Shown here: piece after piece, positions 46,664-59,042 of the stretch
How the letters are laid out: each line of letters opens with the position of its first letter
Position numbering within the stretch: position 1 is the first letter of the stretch
Assembly: GCA_033398695.1 (NCBI GenBank)
Contig: CM065802.1
Location: 144,694,096 to 144,758,095 of the forward strand
Direction: 5' to 3'
Length of the DNA stretch: 64,000 nucleotides
Source of the DNA: Orobanche coerulescens
Taxonomy: Eukaryota > Streptophyta > Magnoliopsida > Lamiales > Orobanchaceae
Notes under the pieces: generated by a model
Database searches by the model: none
What the model saw: the letters and a program-made list of their open reading frames with translations, nothing else
What the model was told of the DNA's origin: nothing
Position numbers and translations under genes: made by a program

Positions 46664-47700
46664 TTTGTTCCAGCTCTTGCTCGTTGAATCATGGGTTTGG
46701 TAAGTTAGATAAGACGTTAATCCCATATTCTTTGTTGTACTGTCATGTTGTGATTGCTTATGAACTTGGATTATTATCTTTTAATGTTTGCTGTTATGCT
46801 GCTCTTTCTGCTGAAATGGATTACATACATAGTATTTGATCTATGACGCTGCCAGAAGTCTGATATTCCACTGCATACTGTAACCTTCATTTAGTGGAAT
46901 TCCCTTGGATGGAGTTTGGTTTTCAGGTTGAATGCCATGCACCTTGTGAATTGTGATGCTCCAAACTTGTAGTTGGAACAAAGTAGAATGTTAGATTCCA
47001 TGACAGATTATTTATCTCTATTAGGGCAGTGATATCTGCAGGGAAAGGGTCTGACCTAGGTTCAGAGAAAAAAAACAGAGATAGTATATATTACCCATAT
47101 GTCTTCACTTATACACACCTATCATTATGAGAGAAGTGAGGGCACATGAGTAATATATGTCTTTTCCTAATCTCTCCAACTCTCTCACTTACACATCATT
47201 ACTCTCTTTATTATGGTGTCAGCAAGCAAAAATGTTTCAAGAACCTGGCCGGCTGGTTTTAATAAAATGTGACGAATTTTCAATTCTATATTATAAAATG
47301 TAATGTGATATTTAAATCTAAAAACGCAAAACAAATACATCTATTTAGTTAGTCTTTTATATTAATATTAAAACCTTAGTATTCTGATTGATAGTCCTAC
47401 TTGTCCAGGGCAGTGGGTTCAGTTCTCATGCGGGGAAGCTGCTGTCCCAATTGCTTCATGCAGGGTTTAGAATATTTTAGACTATGAGTATTGGTAATAG
47501 TGCTTTAGGACGGTTGGATGAGTCGTAAATTGTCACCTTTATTAAAGTTATACAATGACATCTATTTCTCGTTGATTATTATAATATGGACATATTTTAA
47601 AGTTATAATAATAGAATAGTAGTTATTAATGAATAATAATTTATTCAAAGTGTCCTTGGTTCAATCACCAAGGACTCAAGTGATTATGACATTATAAATT
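46664..47700 (+). other. 3' UTR and downstream flank of the J-protein gene
   Basis: No further coding frame follows the TGA at 46661-46663. T-rich 3' UTR-like sequence continues to about 47000. Beyond that the sequence is AT-rich. A short inverted repeat CCTTGG...CCAAGG lies near 47648-47667. No gene or clear element end is seen. Confidence 0.55.
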
Positions 47701-48832
47701 TGACTGATAATCATTGGATGGTTGTGTATGGTATGAAGGAACAACTTTTAGGGAAACATAAACCTTTCGGAGAGACAGAGATTACTATTTAAAAGGTGCT
47801 AAATAATAGCCAATATAATATAAGTCTTCTGTGTTCACATGTCAATTAAAGACAATCAAGAATAAATATAATATTGAATATTACTATATTTAATAGGAAT
47901 TAAATAATGAGTAATGTAGAATATTTAGCATTACATTGAATACTCAACTCAGAATAATAATATAATATTAGATATTTTATTTGCTATGTGGACTTAAATA
48001 TTAAGTAATATATAGCATTGGATATGTTATATTATATTATTTAATAATTGTAGGGTAGTTAAGCACATATTAGTGTCTTAGACTTTAGGGATTACTAAGT
48101 ATAAATAGGAATCAATGACAAGAAGTAGTCATAAAAAGAGACAGGACTCGCCAGACACAGAAAATCATCGCCCCTTCTCCAAGATCCTCCTTTCTTCTTC
48201 TTCTTATTCTTCCCTTAGTTGATCTTGATCAACACTGCAAGCTTTTTAGTAAGGAATTATTTGTTGTAATATCTATCAATATTATTCATAAGGATCTAGT
48301 AGTTTGGTTTGTGCAAATTGTTTGTTCGTGGATCACCGAAAGAGGAAGGTGATATTCACCACCTTCTGGTCCAGATCTATTTCTTCAAATTAAGATAATT
48401 CGGTCAATCTTAATTAAGGTTCAATTAAATTACTGCATGAGATCTTCAATTGGTTTTTTCTTTTAATTCTTGCGTTGTGTTTTACTCCTATTTGATGTAT
48501 TCGATATCAAAAACCCAATAGTGATATCGGACTCTACTTGCAAACAATTTACTTGTTTGTTTAGACCCCGTTTATATACTTCGAATCTATATATATATTA
48601 TATTCTTGTCAATATTTGTGAAATAAAGATATTATAAATAATTTCTTTGGTTTAGTTTGATTATATCCTAGGCTGTTTTTGCAAATCTGCTGTCCATAGT
48701 CGGATTTGGGTTAGGTTGGGAACCACGTAAATAGACCTGCAAGTAGCTAGGTAAATCTCGGTAATAAGCAAATAACTTGGTAAATCTCGGTAATTAGCAA
48801 AAATTATTTGCCCGAGGTGAGTCTCGTAGAGT

Positions 48833-50296
48833 TGTTATAGGGTTGTATACTTCAAAATATATTTTATGCTTGTATTACCTCATATCCCTGTAAGTACGTA
48901 TGAGAATATTAATTACATTTTCGTCATATGTTTTGCATATTAATTCATGTTGTGGTTATGCAAATGTATTGTCTATTTATTTTATATTGAAGATAATGTG
49001 GTGTGTTGTCACACGGATGATCACATTATTGTTGCCTTATAAAATAATATAGTATTTCTCAATCTATATAATTATTAGACAAATTATGTGAAAGGTTGTA
49101 GTGTATGCTTGAGATGAGTTGGCCCTGACTCTTAGCATACGTTGAATTGGATCTAAGTGAAATAGATTCTTTTGTACTGAGTGTAAGAAGAACGTAAATT
49201 TTGGATAATTATTTTTAATTCTAGTATATATTATTTAGTTGTGTAATATAATTATTATTGCTTTGATTTATCATGAGTGAGAGTCACATTGATTGGCTCA
49301 ATATGCTTTGTATCTTTAGAATTAATATTATTTATATGATAATTAATATTGTAATTAAAAATCGTGTCCCTCCTCGTGTGGGTTGATTATGCCCCATTGA
49401 GGAGTTCGAGAATTATTATTATATCAATTGCAGGTGGACTTAATACCAATATAATAATAAGTTTTGAGTGGTACTACTCTTGGAAAGCAATTGATTAACT
49501 AATGTTATGGACATTCTAAATCTTAAACAAGAGAACTAATATATTTAAATAAGTAGCTGATTTCGTAAATTGGGATTTGGGTTAGAAGTGTAATATCAAA
49601 TTTTTAGTGGTTTGAATTGATATTAGTAAGCCCAACCATATTAGGAAGGGCTTAATATGAAAGGTTGAGTTATAATAGAGTCCTAATCCTAATCCCCCTA
49701 AGAATCCTAAAATAGCCTAAAGTTTGTAAAAGGACTTCTAAGAGGGGGAGGAGGGGTTCAACCTATCCAAATATTTTTGTAAGAGGGGAGGAGGGGTTAA
49801 CCTATCCAAATATTTGCATTTGGGAGTTTGGTTTTTTTCTTCTTGTGTTTAATTTTAAATCTAGAATTGTGTTTGATTCTACAAAATTTAGATAACATAT
49901 CAATTTTCTAAGATTGATCAACAGTCACTAGAAAATAAAAATGAAATCTAGTGATGCTCAAGAATATAGTTCGGCCGATCCAACTTTGCAGTCAAGCAAG
50001 ATTCGGTAGTTTGTTCCGCACACAATGTCCGAATTAAGATAAGGATATACTCTACAAGATTTCAAAGAAGAGACCGAAAATTTCACTTTTCTTCAAAGGT
50101 AAATATTCTATGATCTAGATTAGGATATTAACTTTACCATAATACATTAGACAAATAATAATAGTATTTAAATTGCCTATTAATCTTAGAAATTAATTAA
50201 TTAACATTCCTAAAGAGATTTTGTGGCTGTGTATGCATTAACATATTTGTTAAATTATCATCAATTCTGCTTTTGCTGTGTTTTTTACTTCTAACA
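48833..50296 (+). repeat. C1-type LTR, locus D (1464 bp)
   Basis: Perfect 5-bp terminal inverted repeat TGTTA/TAACA. An internal duplication of about 45 bp (GAGGAGGGGTT with AACCTATCCAAATATTT) lies at about 49745-49825. Confidence 0.82.
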
Positions 50297-51370
50297 ATTG
50301 ATATCGGAGATAAATTTTAGGCTTTTGCTAATTTGATTAATTTTGATGATTAATTGCTAGTAATTTAAATGTTCATATATTATGGGATTGGAATATTTGA
50401 TGTTTCTTGCAGGAAAATAAGACCCAATTGTCATGGTTATGTGAATGGATTTTATTATTTACATAATTGTTGGGTTTTGCTCGGTTTTGAGGCATGTAAT
50501 AGGGTTTTCCATGATAAAATCCATGAGTAGATCTAGTTTTTTTTGCCTAATTTGCTGTAATTCGATGTATTTTATTTAATCGAAAAGTCAAAACACGAAG
50601 AAATCTCGGGAGAATTGGATTGCTGGGCGAAGCTGACAGCAAAAACCCACAATCAACGTAGCCGACCCACTGAGCAGCACATGGCTGACTGCCGGTGGGT
50701 TTGGGTTGCTGTGTGCTGCGGGAGGGCTGGTCAAGGCTGGTTTGCTGGTTTGGGTTGGTTTGTTGGTAATATATTTTCTTGCATGCTAGGGTGAGAAAAT
50801 TAAAACTTAGGGCAAGATAATCAAGTCATTAAATTAATTTATTTTTAAAAGATAAATCAAGTTGGTCTCCACAATTGATTTAAGTTGTGAAATAATTAGT
50901 ATGCCCGCTGATATTAGGGTCTTCCTCTATATCGTATGTGCTAATTATGGGTTTACTGGTTTTAAATTTCAAATTATGAAAAATTAAATATTATTTTTTA
51001 TGATAGTATCTCTCTATCTGTACGATTATTATTTAAAGATCGGTATTTACCTGAGTGTATTAATTAATAAGCTCTCCATCGAAGTCCATGTTAATTAATA
51101 TGTGACCAAGATCAACCAACTATAAATTTACTTGTCATAACGCAAGTTGACTAGATGGTAAAATCGAAGACATAAATTTGTACTTGAAAAATATTTGTAT
51201 AAAATGTTCGCATGATCGTGGCTTACACATGTGGTTTTTTGAGGTGTTGATTGCTAGCAGATATATTTATATTTGAGGTTTTCAATGTAATTTGCTATTC
51301 ATTATGCGATGAATATTTTAATTTTATTCCAGATGTCTTTGAATTCGCTTAACTTTTCCTGTGAGTGTTG
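48833..51370 (+). mobile_element. Copia C1 relative, locus D: 5' end only
   Basis: LTR 48833-50296 (TGTTATAG to TTCTAACA), PBS-like ATTGATATCGGAG at 50297-50309, and a leader that aligns with the C1 leader of locus A up to the expected gag start ATGTCTTTGAATTC at 51331. It is truncated about 40 bases later, where LINE-type sequence begins. Divergence from locus A is clearly larger than between A and B. Confidence 0.8.
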
Positions 51371-51379
51371 TTATGACAT

Positions 51380-51799
51380 TCAATGCCGGTACCAAGCCTA
51401 GATAAAGGTGGAGGGTTGCGGCAGGTCTGTGGCAGCCAACGTAAAATACAGTCACATTTGATGGACATGAATCATAATTTGAATACCGTTGGAGCGTTTT
51501 CTCAGAAGCGACGCGTTACATTTTCCAAGCCTGGGTGTAGTGAAAAATTTGCGAGGGTTGCTAGGTCGCCCAGAAGCGGCGCACCATCTCTACGCCTGGG
51601 GATGGCGTCAAATAAGCAAGGGTGCGCTACACTTCTTAGACCCGGGTGTGGTGAAAAATTTGCAAGGGTTGCTAGGTCATCGCCCGGAAGCGGTGCGCCA
51701 CCTCGAAGTATGGGTGTGTCGTCAAATATGCAAGGATCATCGCAATGTGGATAGAGGCGTGCGAAGAAGGTAGTCCACAAGCCCGGTAAGGGTAGTAAG
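51380..51799 (+). repeat. LINE 5' region with tandem repeats
   Basis: About three units of roughly 110 to 120 bp contain GAAGCG, GCCTGGGTGTAGTGAAAAA-like and GAGGGTTGCTAGGTC text. They lie directly before the endonuclease start. This fits the promoter/5' UTR of RTE-type LINEs. The two overlapping open frames in it are read from repeats and are not considered genes. Confidence 0.6.
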
Positions 51800-54100
51800 A
51801 TGCGGTTTGGAACTTGGAACATTGGCTCTTTGACTGGAAAATCAGCGGAAGTGGTGAAAGTTATGAAAAGGAGAAGGATTCACATTATGTGCTGTTTACC
51901 AAATTTGTTTGTCTGGGTAAATTGTGTATGCATGCGGATAAATTTGTGCATGCAGGTAAATATGTGCATGCAGGTAAATTGATCTTTGTTGTTTCTTTTT
52001 AAATACGAATAAACTGTCTGAATAACAGAAATGACCGATTTACCCCTGAATATGAATTATAAGTTGTTTTTATAAATTGTTGTTTATTTTTTAAGCAATA
52101 TAAATGATATAATCCAAAAATCAAAACATAAATTCATAAAGTACTTAAAAATTCAATTTCAAACACAAAGAAGTCAAGTTCAAACACAAAGTAGCCAAAT
52201 TCAAACACAAAGTAGACAAATTTAAACATTATTGAAAAATCAAATTTGACTCATCTTCTATATATATTATTTAAATTTAAGCAAAATATTATACATAAAT
52301 GATTCAATTTTGTATGTAAGTAATATATAAAATATTTAATACATATATAAATAATACGTATAATATACAATATATATTTATATATAGAAATATATTTTAA
52401 ATAGATAAGAACATATATAATAAATATTATACATATGAATAAATATTAATATATAAGTAATATATAATATTTATTTATATATTCATAATATATATGATAT
52501 TTTGTAGATATAAAGGTTTATTTATACAATAATATATAGTAACAAATATTATATATAAATTAATAATGTATATTATTTATATATGAATAATATATATTAC
52601 ATTCATTTATATTAAAACCTAAATTTTTTATATAGTATATATAAATGAGTATATATAATGGGGACAGGAGAGTCAATTTTTTGTCTTAAATTATTTATAT
52701 TGTATATATAAATGTGTGGTTTTCAACTAGGGGTAGAGGAGTCAATTTTTGTCTTAATGGGGACAACACCCCTTTTCATGCTTAATGAATAAGCCATTTT
52801 TGTCTGCACGAATAAGTCATTAAGCCACAAGTAAACACCTCCAAACGTCTGAGCGAATAAGACATTTTACCCATTAAGCTGATTAAGTCACAAGTAAACA
52901 GCCCCTAAGTGGATTGGGGAAAAAGCAAAGGTCTTGGCTCCGTGCGGTTATAAACTATGGTATTCGAGAAAAGAGAGGAAAAAAATGGAGTGGGTATCGT
53001 TATAGAAAAGGACTTCATGGACGACGTGGTAGAGGTGTCTACAAAGAGTGATAGGATTATGAGTATTAAGCTTGTGGTGGGGATGAGATTCTAACTATCG
53101 TAAGTGCTTATGCACCTCAAGTAGGATTGAGTTAGTTGGTGAGACAAGAATTTTGGCAGCACTTAAAGGAGGTTGTCGAACGAGTCCCTATTTGGAAGAA
53201 ATTGATCATTGGTAGGGACCTCAATGGTCATGTGGACGAGACAGGTTTGAGAATGCTCATGGTGGTTTTGGTTTTGGGGACCGAAGTGAAGCGCGATGTG
53301 GTATATTGGATTTTGCGCAAGCATCTGACTTGGGTATCATGAGCACGTGGTTCGAGAAAAGAGAATCTCACTTAGTGACATAAGAAGTGAAGGAAATGCA
53401 AGTCAAATTGACTTCTTTTTAGTGAGAAACGTGTGGAGAAAGAGGTACACGGATTGCAAGGTGATACTCGGAGAGAGCACTGCGACCCAACATAGACTTG
53501 TCGTGCTTGATTTTCAAGGTAAGAGGTATTATAAAAAGAGAAGCGCGCAAGTGGACCCTCGAGTTAGATGGTGGAAGCTTCAAGGGGAAAGCCGGCAAAC
53601 TTTTGTGAATAAGGTTGTCGCTTGATGTAATGATTTCGATTCAACGGAGATGGATATTGATTCAACTCGGGCTATGTTGGAACATAACATTAAGGAAGCG
53701 GCAAAAGAAGTTTTAAGGGAATCTAAAGGATACAAGCCATCAGGTAAGGACACATCGTGGTGGAATGATGAGGTAAAGCAGACGATAAAAACTAAACGTG
53801 AATGCTAAAAGGCATTAGGAAAATACCGGAGTGAGGAGAACTTTGAGAAATATAAGGAGGCTAAACGAGAAGCCAAGAAAGCCGTTCGTGATGCTAGGAC
53901 AAAGATTAATCAAGAATTGTGTACGAAATTAGATACTAAGGAAGGGGAAGTATTAGAGATAGAAGGACACGAGATATTGAGAGAGTTAAATGTGTGAAGG
54001 ATGTGGATCATAAGGTTTTAGTCGAAGATCAGGAGACAAGAGAAAGATGGAGGGCATACTTTGATAACATATTAAATGGTCAACGTGAGGAAGATATTGG
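51800..54100 (+). pseudogene. RTE-type LINE endonuclease, interrupted, RT missing
   Basis: MRFGTWNIGSLTGKSAEV at 51800 starts an apurinic-type endonuclease that nicks target DNA. After a MITE (51892-52905) it resumes with KWIGEKAKVLAPCGYKLWY, then VSAYAPQVG, IIGRDLNGHV, QIDFFLVRN and HRLVVLDFQG, covering the catalytic Asp/Asn and His blocks. A linker with SWWNDEVKQTIKTKR and YFDNILNG follows, and then the sequence ends near 54100, before any RT motif. Stops and frameshifts occur at about 53130, 53340 and 53625, among others. Loss of the 3' part, rather than the 5' part, is unusual for a LINE. Confidence 0.82.
51892..52905. mobile_element. hAT/Tourist-like MITE (about 1 kb) in the LINE
   Basis: The ends are CTGTTTACC and GTAAACAG, with GGGGCTGTTTACTTGTGAC on the right end read inward. 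An inner repeat GTTTACTTGTGGCTTAAT sits near 52815-52840. The core is very AT-rich with TATATA runs and no ORF. It splits the endonuclease between IHIMC and KWIG. The target duplication is not clear because some LINE codons are lost at the junction. Confidence 0.65.
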
Positions 54101-54409
54101 GATTTATCCCTCTCTTTAGGGATTGGTGGAGTCATGTAGAGGACAATGAATAATCAAGATGTGGATTTATCCCTCTCTTTAGGGAGAGAGATATCTACTG
54201 GGCCCCTCGATAAGTAGGACTGAAGGAAATGCATGGCCATGCTCAAATGAAGAATCATTTGATTCAATCAGTCTACTTAAGATCGAGAAAGCATTTGAAC
54301 ATAATAAATATGACAATTTCCACGACTTAGTTCAAATATGATATCGCGCGACAAAGGAATTTGACACGTTAAATGGTTTAATGGAATTATTTGGGTAGTC
54401 AATGTCTTC
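54101..54409 (+). other. Unassigned junction region
   Basis: No recognisable coding frame. GGATTTATCCCTCTCTTTAG occurs twice (about 54100 and 54163), a local duplication of about 60 bp at the place where the LINE stops. Confidence 0.5.
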
Positions 54410-54603
54410 TTAGAGACCGCTTATGATTTATTATTTAATAAGGTATGAAATAATTGCCAACATAATATAAGCCTTTTGGGTTACACATACGACAACTAAA
54501 GACAAGCAAGAATAATTAATAGATATAATATTAGATATTATTATTAAAGAAAATAAATAATAACTAATATATAATATATGATATTATATATTAGTTTATT
54601 TAA

Positions 54604-56590
54604 TTATATCAAGATTGGGGTTTTATCTGGCTGTCCCGATTCTTCGTCTTCTGTGGGCTGAGAAGAGCTGGAGGCTTGATCAGGTGCATCCTGATCATGG
54701 TCCTCATCATCCATTTTCTTTTCTTCTCTTACTTCATTCTCTTCTTCTGCTTTTCTTCTTCCTTCTCTTCCTCCCCTCTCTCAACATCTTTCTTTCCGTC
54801 TCTGTCATGTACTTTCTCTTTTTCTACTTCTTTTTTTTCTCCTTTTCAACAACTTCCTCTTCTCTCTCATTTTCAACTTCCTTTTCTCCTCCATCCTGGT
54901 TTTCTCCTTCTCCTCCTTCAATTTCTTCATCATCAAAGGTCTTCCCCAAAGCTACTCCTTCCATAATGTCAAAAATGAACTGGTCCATATTTTGTTTGAA
55001 GTTTGATATGAACCAGTTTTCATCTAATAGCAGCTTCAGGTTGGACTCATGACATAATGCCGTGAGGAGGTGTTCAGTGGCAATGGGATAGTCCCATCCA
55101 ATTTTCTCAACTGTCTCCTTTACCTCAGAGAAGCTAAGGGTCTTCAATCCCATCCATTCTTTATAAATATCGACAAAAGATTATTTCAGAGCTTGTTTCT
55201 TTACCAGTTTCAGTTGTGCCTTGGTAAAGTTCAGAGGGTTATTCTCCATGAGGTTGAAGGAGTATTGAGCATTTTGTTCCTCAAGGAGTTCCTCTACTAC
55301 TTTTTCTTCTGTGACACTAGGGAGTGTCAGGAGTGGAATCACCTCTGGTATCAGCTCAGTAGGGTGAGCTGGTTGTTCTGCAGATGAGGTGAGTGGCAGT
55401 GCAGCTAGGGTGTTGATGACTTGCTGAATCTCTTCCTTTTCTTCAGATGAGTGGTCCTTCTGCCTCTTAGGAGATTGTTCAGGGGGTGAGGTGACGTGGA
55501 CATCATCTTCTCTCTCAGGTGAATTTCTATTTAAAAGCTTAGAGATCAGTATGTTGTCATTGTCCTGGCTGTCTGAAGGTGCGGTTGTACGAACAGGTGA
55601 GGTTGTGGTAGCAGGTGGGATATCTGTCGTTAACTGTTCAGTCGGGATGTTAGCTGCAGTTTTTACAGCTGGGTTGGAGCAGGTGCGGTTTCAGCTGTGG
55701 TTTGGATCTCAGCTGCAGTTTTAACAGCTTCATCTGATGCAACTTCATCTGAGTCCGAGGGTCCTTTATACGAGGATGTTCCGGTTTTCATCCTCTCAAG
55801 TATTTCAGCCGATCTGGGCTTGTTCTCTGCAAATTTCTCCATTGCAGCTTGGTTCAGTGACCATGCCTCTTGCTACTGTGTAGATTTTTAGCCTTCCCTT
55901 TGGCTTTTCCCAAAAATTCCAGAATGTAGCTAATTTGTGTTCCAAAGGCCAACTTCTGCCCAAACTTCTTGTTGTCATTGTCTCAGCTTACTTTGTTTAC
56001 TTCACGGACTAATTGCCTGTAAATGTAGTCAGGCCAATTAATCCGTTGACTCTGAATCATAGCGCCCATGACTATGTATTGGAGGAAGATAGCTGGTCAA
56101 AGCTTCCTGCCATTTCCATCACATTTTTATTTATAATGTCCAGCACGTATCTGTATTCTTTCTCCAGGTCCGACTTCTAGGCGGTGAATTTCATTTTCAT
56201 TGGCTGGTCCTCCATCTTTATCTCGTACCAAATATCAATTGGGTTTTGTTTCAGGGCCTCGACTGTAATGCCCCGGTTCTCCAAGTTGAATGCATTAGCA
56301 ATGGTCTGTTTGGTTATGAAAATGGGCTCTCCGAAGATCGAGCTTTCAATGCCCCTTTCAGTAACTTGGGCCTCCTTGTAAAAGCAAACGACAGCCTCCT
56401 TGAACAGCTGCGTCGGGTTAATGTCTAGAAAGTGGTAAATCATGTTCTTCTTCATCTTTCGAATCAGTTGCGCCATCACTGCGATGTTGTTGGCCTCCAG
56501 TAGACCGAGAAAGTCTACGACAATACTGAAAATTATCTGCTCTTTCAGCAGCCTCAGATTGGTGTTCTTGAAATAGGTGTTGACGTCCAT
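54604..56590 (-). pseudogene. Third (envelope-position) ORF of SIRE-like element
   Basis: A conceptual frame of roughly 660 codons runs from MDVNTYFKNTNLRLLKEQ (56590) to a stop at 54604-54606. The N-terminal part (56590-56177, 137 codons) is clean and contains IFITKQTIANAFNLENRGI. The middle (about 56175-55690) is broken by several stops and frameshifts. The C-terminal third is readable again, with a Pro/Thr-rich region, an SFSEVKETVEKIGWDYP block and a highly charged Glu/Lys tail. I see no signal peptide or clear membrane segment, so 'envelope-like' refers only to position. Function unknown. Confidence 0.65.
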
Positions 56591-56879
56591 ATTTGCAAAT
56601 TCCTCGAATTTTAGTATAGTGAATATTCTAGGATTTTTGCTTTTCTGAGAAAAATTAGGGTTCTTCGTTTGAGGGTTGAAGATGATAAGATTTTACTGAA
56701 ATGATTTCAATCGTCTTAAATAGACACACATGTTTAAAAAAAAAATTAATTAAAGAGTGGCGGTTCGTACGACTGATAGGATGGCATGATGTAGACGTGG
56801 AGTTAGTGGGATCGTGCATTTTAGTCCACGTGTTATAAAATGTGTATTTAAAGAAATTTGAAAACTTAGCTGGTTTGAC

Positions 56880-57062
56880 CTTTTGACTTCTGATCAACTG
56901 ACTTTTTGCATCCTCGTCTATGGTTCTGATCAGGTGGCTTTCCTCAACTGCTTTTGACCAGGTGACTTTTCTCGTCTGATTCTGATCAGGTGACTTTTCT
57001 TGACAGCTTCATATCAGATGTCTTTTCTCGACTGCTTCATATCAGGTGACTTTCTTCATCTT
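56880..57062 (-). repeat. Short tandem repeat between pol and third ORF
   Basis: Six or so units of about 30 bp, plus-strand form TTCTGATCAGGTGACTTTTCTCGACTG with variation, lie between the third ORF and the pol stop. No coding frame is kept across the units. Confidence 0.75.
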
Positions 57063-57073
57063 TAGATTTTCAG

Positions 57074-58616
57074 CTAGGCACTAGATTCCCAGTCTAGAAG
57101 TCCAAGATCCCTGCTTAGTTCGAGAAACCTTTCTTCTAGTAAAGGTTTTGTGAATATGTCAGCAATCTGATACTCTGTGCTGACTCTTTCCACCCTTACT
57201 CGTTTGTTGAGCACATGGTCACTGATGAAATGATGCTTGACATCTATGTGTTTCGTCCTTGAATGTAAGACTGGATTGTTTGTTATAGCAATTGCGCTAT
57301 TATTGTCACACCAAATAGGAACTTCATTGGCAATGATGTTGTCGTCCTTTATCTGTTGTCTGATCCATAGAATTTGAGCACAACAGCTATCCACAGCTAG
57401 GTATTCTGACTCAGTTGTGGATATTGATTTGGACACTTGCTTCTTACTGAACCACGAGATTAGCCTGGTTCGAAGGAATTGACATGTTCCACTGGTGCTT
57501 TTCCTGTTGATTTTGCATTCTGCAAAGTCAGCATCAGAATATCCTGATAGTTCAAAGTTGTCATCTCTGGGATACCACAACCCAAAATTGATTGTAGATT
57601 TTAGGTATCTGATTATCCTTTTTGCTGCTTCCTGATGTGACTGCTTTGGCTTGGACTGGAATTTTGCACATACTCCTACTGCATATGAAATGTCAGGTCT
57701 ACTTGTAGTGAGATATAATAATGAACCAATTAGTCCTCTGTAGTGTGTTGGATCTACTGGAACGCCTCCATCATCTGCATCAATGTATAGAGATGTACTC
57801 ATTGGTACTCTCAGGGGTTTGGTTGACTCCATGCCAAATCTCTTGATTAGTTCCCTTGTGTACTTTGCTTGCTTGATGAATATTCCAGTGTCAACTTGTT
57901 TGACTTGCAAACTAAGAAAAAAATTCAGTTTGCTCATCATGCTCATTTCAAATTCTCCTTGCATGAGAGTTGAGAATTTTTCACATAGCTCAGGGTTGGT
58001 TGAGCCAAATATAATATCATCCACATATACTTGAACTAGTAGTATCTGGTCTTCATGTTCAATCCTGAAGAGGGTTTTGTCCACATTTTCTTTGCAAAAT
58101 CCATTCTTCTCAAGAAATACGGATAGAGTTTCATACCAGGCTCTTGGTGCCTGTTTGAGTCCATAGAGAGCTTTTAATAACCTGTATACCTTGTCCCCTT
58201 TGACAAATCTAGGGGGTTGCTCAACAGACTTCTTCTTCTAGTACTCCATTGAGAAATGCACTTTTCATGTCCATTTGATAAACTTCAAACTCTTTGAAGG
58301 CTGTATATGCAAGAAATGGCTTGATTGCTTCTAGCCTTGCTACTGGTACATATGTTTCATCACAATCTATTCCTCCACATTGAGCATATCCTTTTGCAAC
58401 CAGTCTGGCCTTATTCCTAACAACAGTTCCATATTCATCACACTTGTTTTTGTATACCCATTTGGTGCCAATGACTTTCTTGTGATCTGGTCTGTCTGTT
58501 AGTTCCCAGATATTGTTCCTTTCCATCTGGTTTAGTTCTTCTTGCATTGCAATTACCCATGTGTAGTCATCCAGGGCTTGCCTGTTGTTTTGGGCTTCAT
58601 TTGGGACATGAAGCAA
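57074..58616 (-). pseudogene. SIRE-like RT and RNase H
   Basis: The frame 58616-58221 encodes the RT start ([44 protein letters not shown]). The segment 58220-58085 is frameshifted. The frame 58084-57074 (336 codons) is clean, with VYVDDIIFGSTN (catalytic), IGSLLYLTTSRPDISYAVG and RNase H blocks GYSDADFAECKINRKSTSG, STTESEYLAV and WCDNNSAI. It ends naturally at DLGLLDWESSA. RT and RNase H motif residues are kept, so decay is mild here. Confidence 0.92.
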
Positions 58617-59042
58617 GAGAACATTGCCGTTCCTGTTGGTTCTCTAGAGTTCGTGGTTTTGACTCCACCAGTCAAGTTCCCAATGATTTGTTGAATGAGG
58701 TGATCTTTCAGCCATTTGGGGGTATCACCTTCATTTTCTGTTTTTGATTGAAGGTCTTCATTGTTCATTCCCCCCTGTTGAGTTGCTTTGAGGGACCGCG
58801 TCCGTCTCTGCATCAACTTGGTTTTGACACTCTGCAGCTGCACCTGGTTCAACTGTTATTGGGTCAACATCAGTTGTAGGTGGATCAGCTATGGTTGGAT
58901 CAGCTGTGGTTGGATCAGCTGCGTTTGGAGATCTTAGCTGATCTGCAGTTGGGTCTTCATCAGCTGTGTCCATCATTCTTGTGTCATTGACGATGACTTC
59001 TTCTAAGGAGGTGACTTTGAGCTTTTTCTCAATTTGTTCCAC
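58617..59042 (-). pseudogene. SIRE-like pol spacer between integrase and RT
   Basis: Open stretches with an acidic repeat of ADPTT/ADPTI/VDPIT units (59042-58758) and a following link to RT. This corresponds to the variable region between integrase and RT in SIRE polyproteins. It is frameshifted at about 58760. Confidence 0.7.

Larger units (their letters stand above)
47700..54603 (+). mobile_element. Possible old copia element with paired LTR-like ends
   Basis: The AT-rich segment 47770-48060 resembles 54410-54603, with shared ATAATATAAG and CAATCAAGAATAA or CAAGCAAGAATAA text. On the left it leads through a TATA-like AGTATAAATAGG (about 48098) to AGTGATATCGGA (48521), a PBS-like site. I infer two remnant LTRs of one element that later took in the C1 relative and the LINE. 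No coding domain of its own is recognised. Boundaries are uncertain. Confidence 0.4.

Noticed and set aside
47640..47700. Possible tRNA or SINE B box (GGTTCAATC) near 47652
   Set aside because: No A box at the right distance and no cloverleaf could be drawn. The GGTTCAATC lies in a short inverted repeat instead.
51383..51773. Two overlapping plus-strand frames of 94 and 123 codons with repeats
   Set aside because: They are read from tandem repeats in the 5' region of the LINE. Both frames stay open because of the repeat composition and have no known domain.
54615..55052. Plus-strand Ser/Phe/Leu-rich frame that looks like membrane segments
   Set aside because: It is the antisense reading of the Glu/Lys-rich tail of the minus-strand third ORF. 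Purine-rich codons read backwards give Ser, Phe and Leu.
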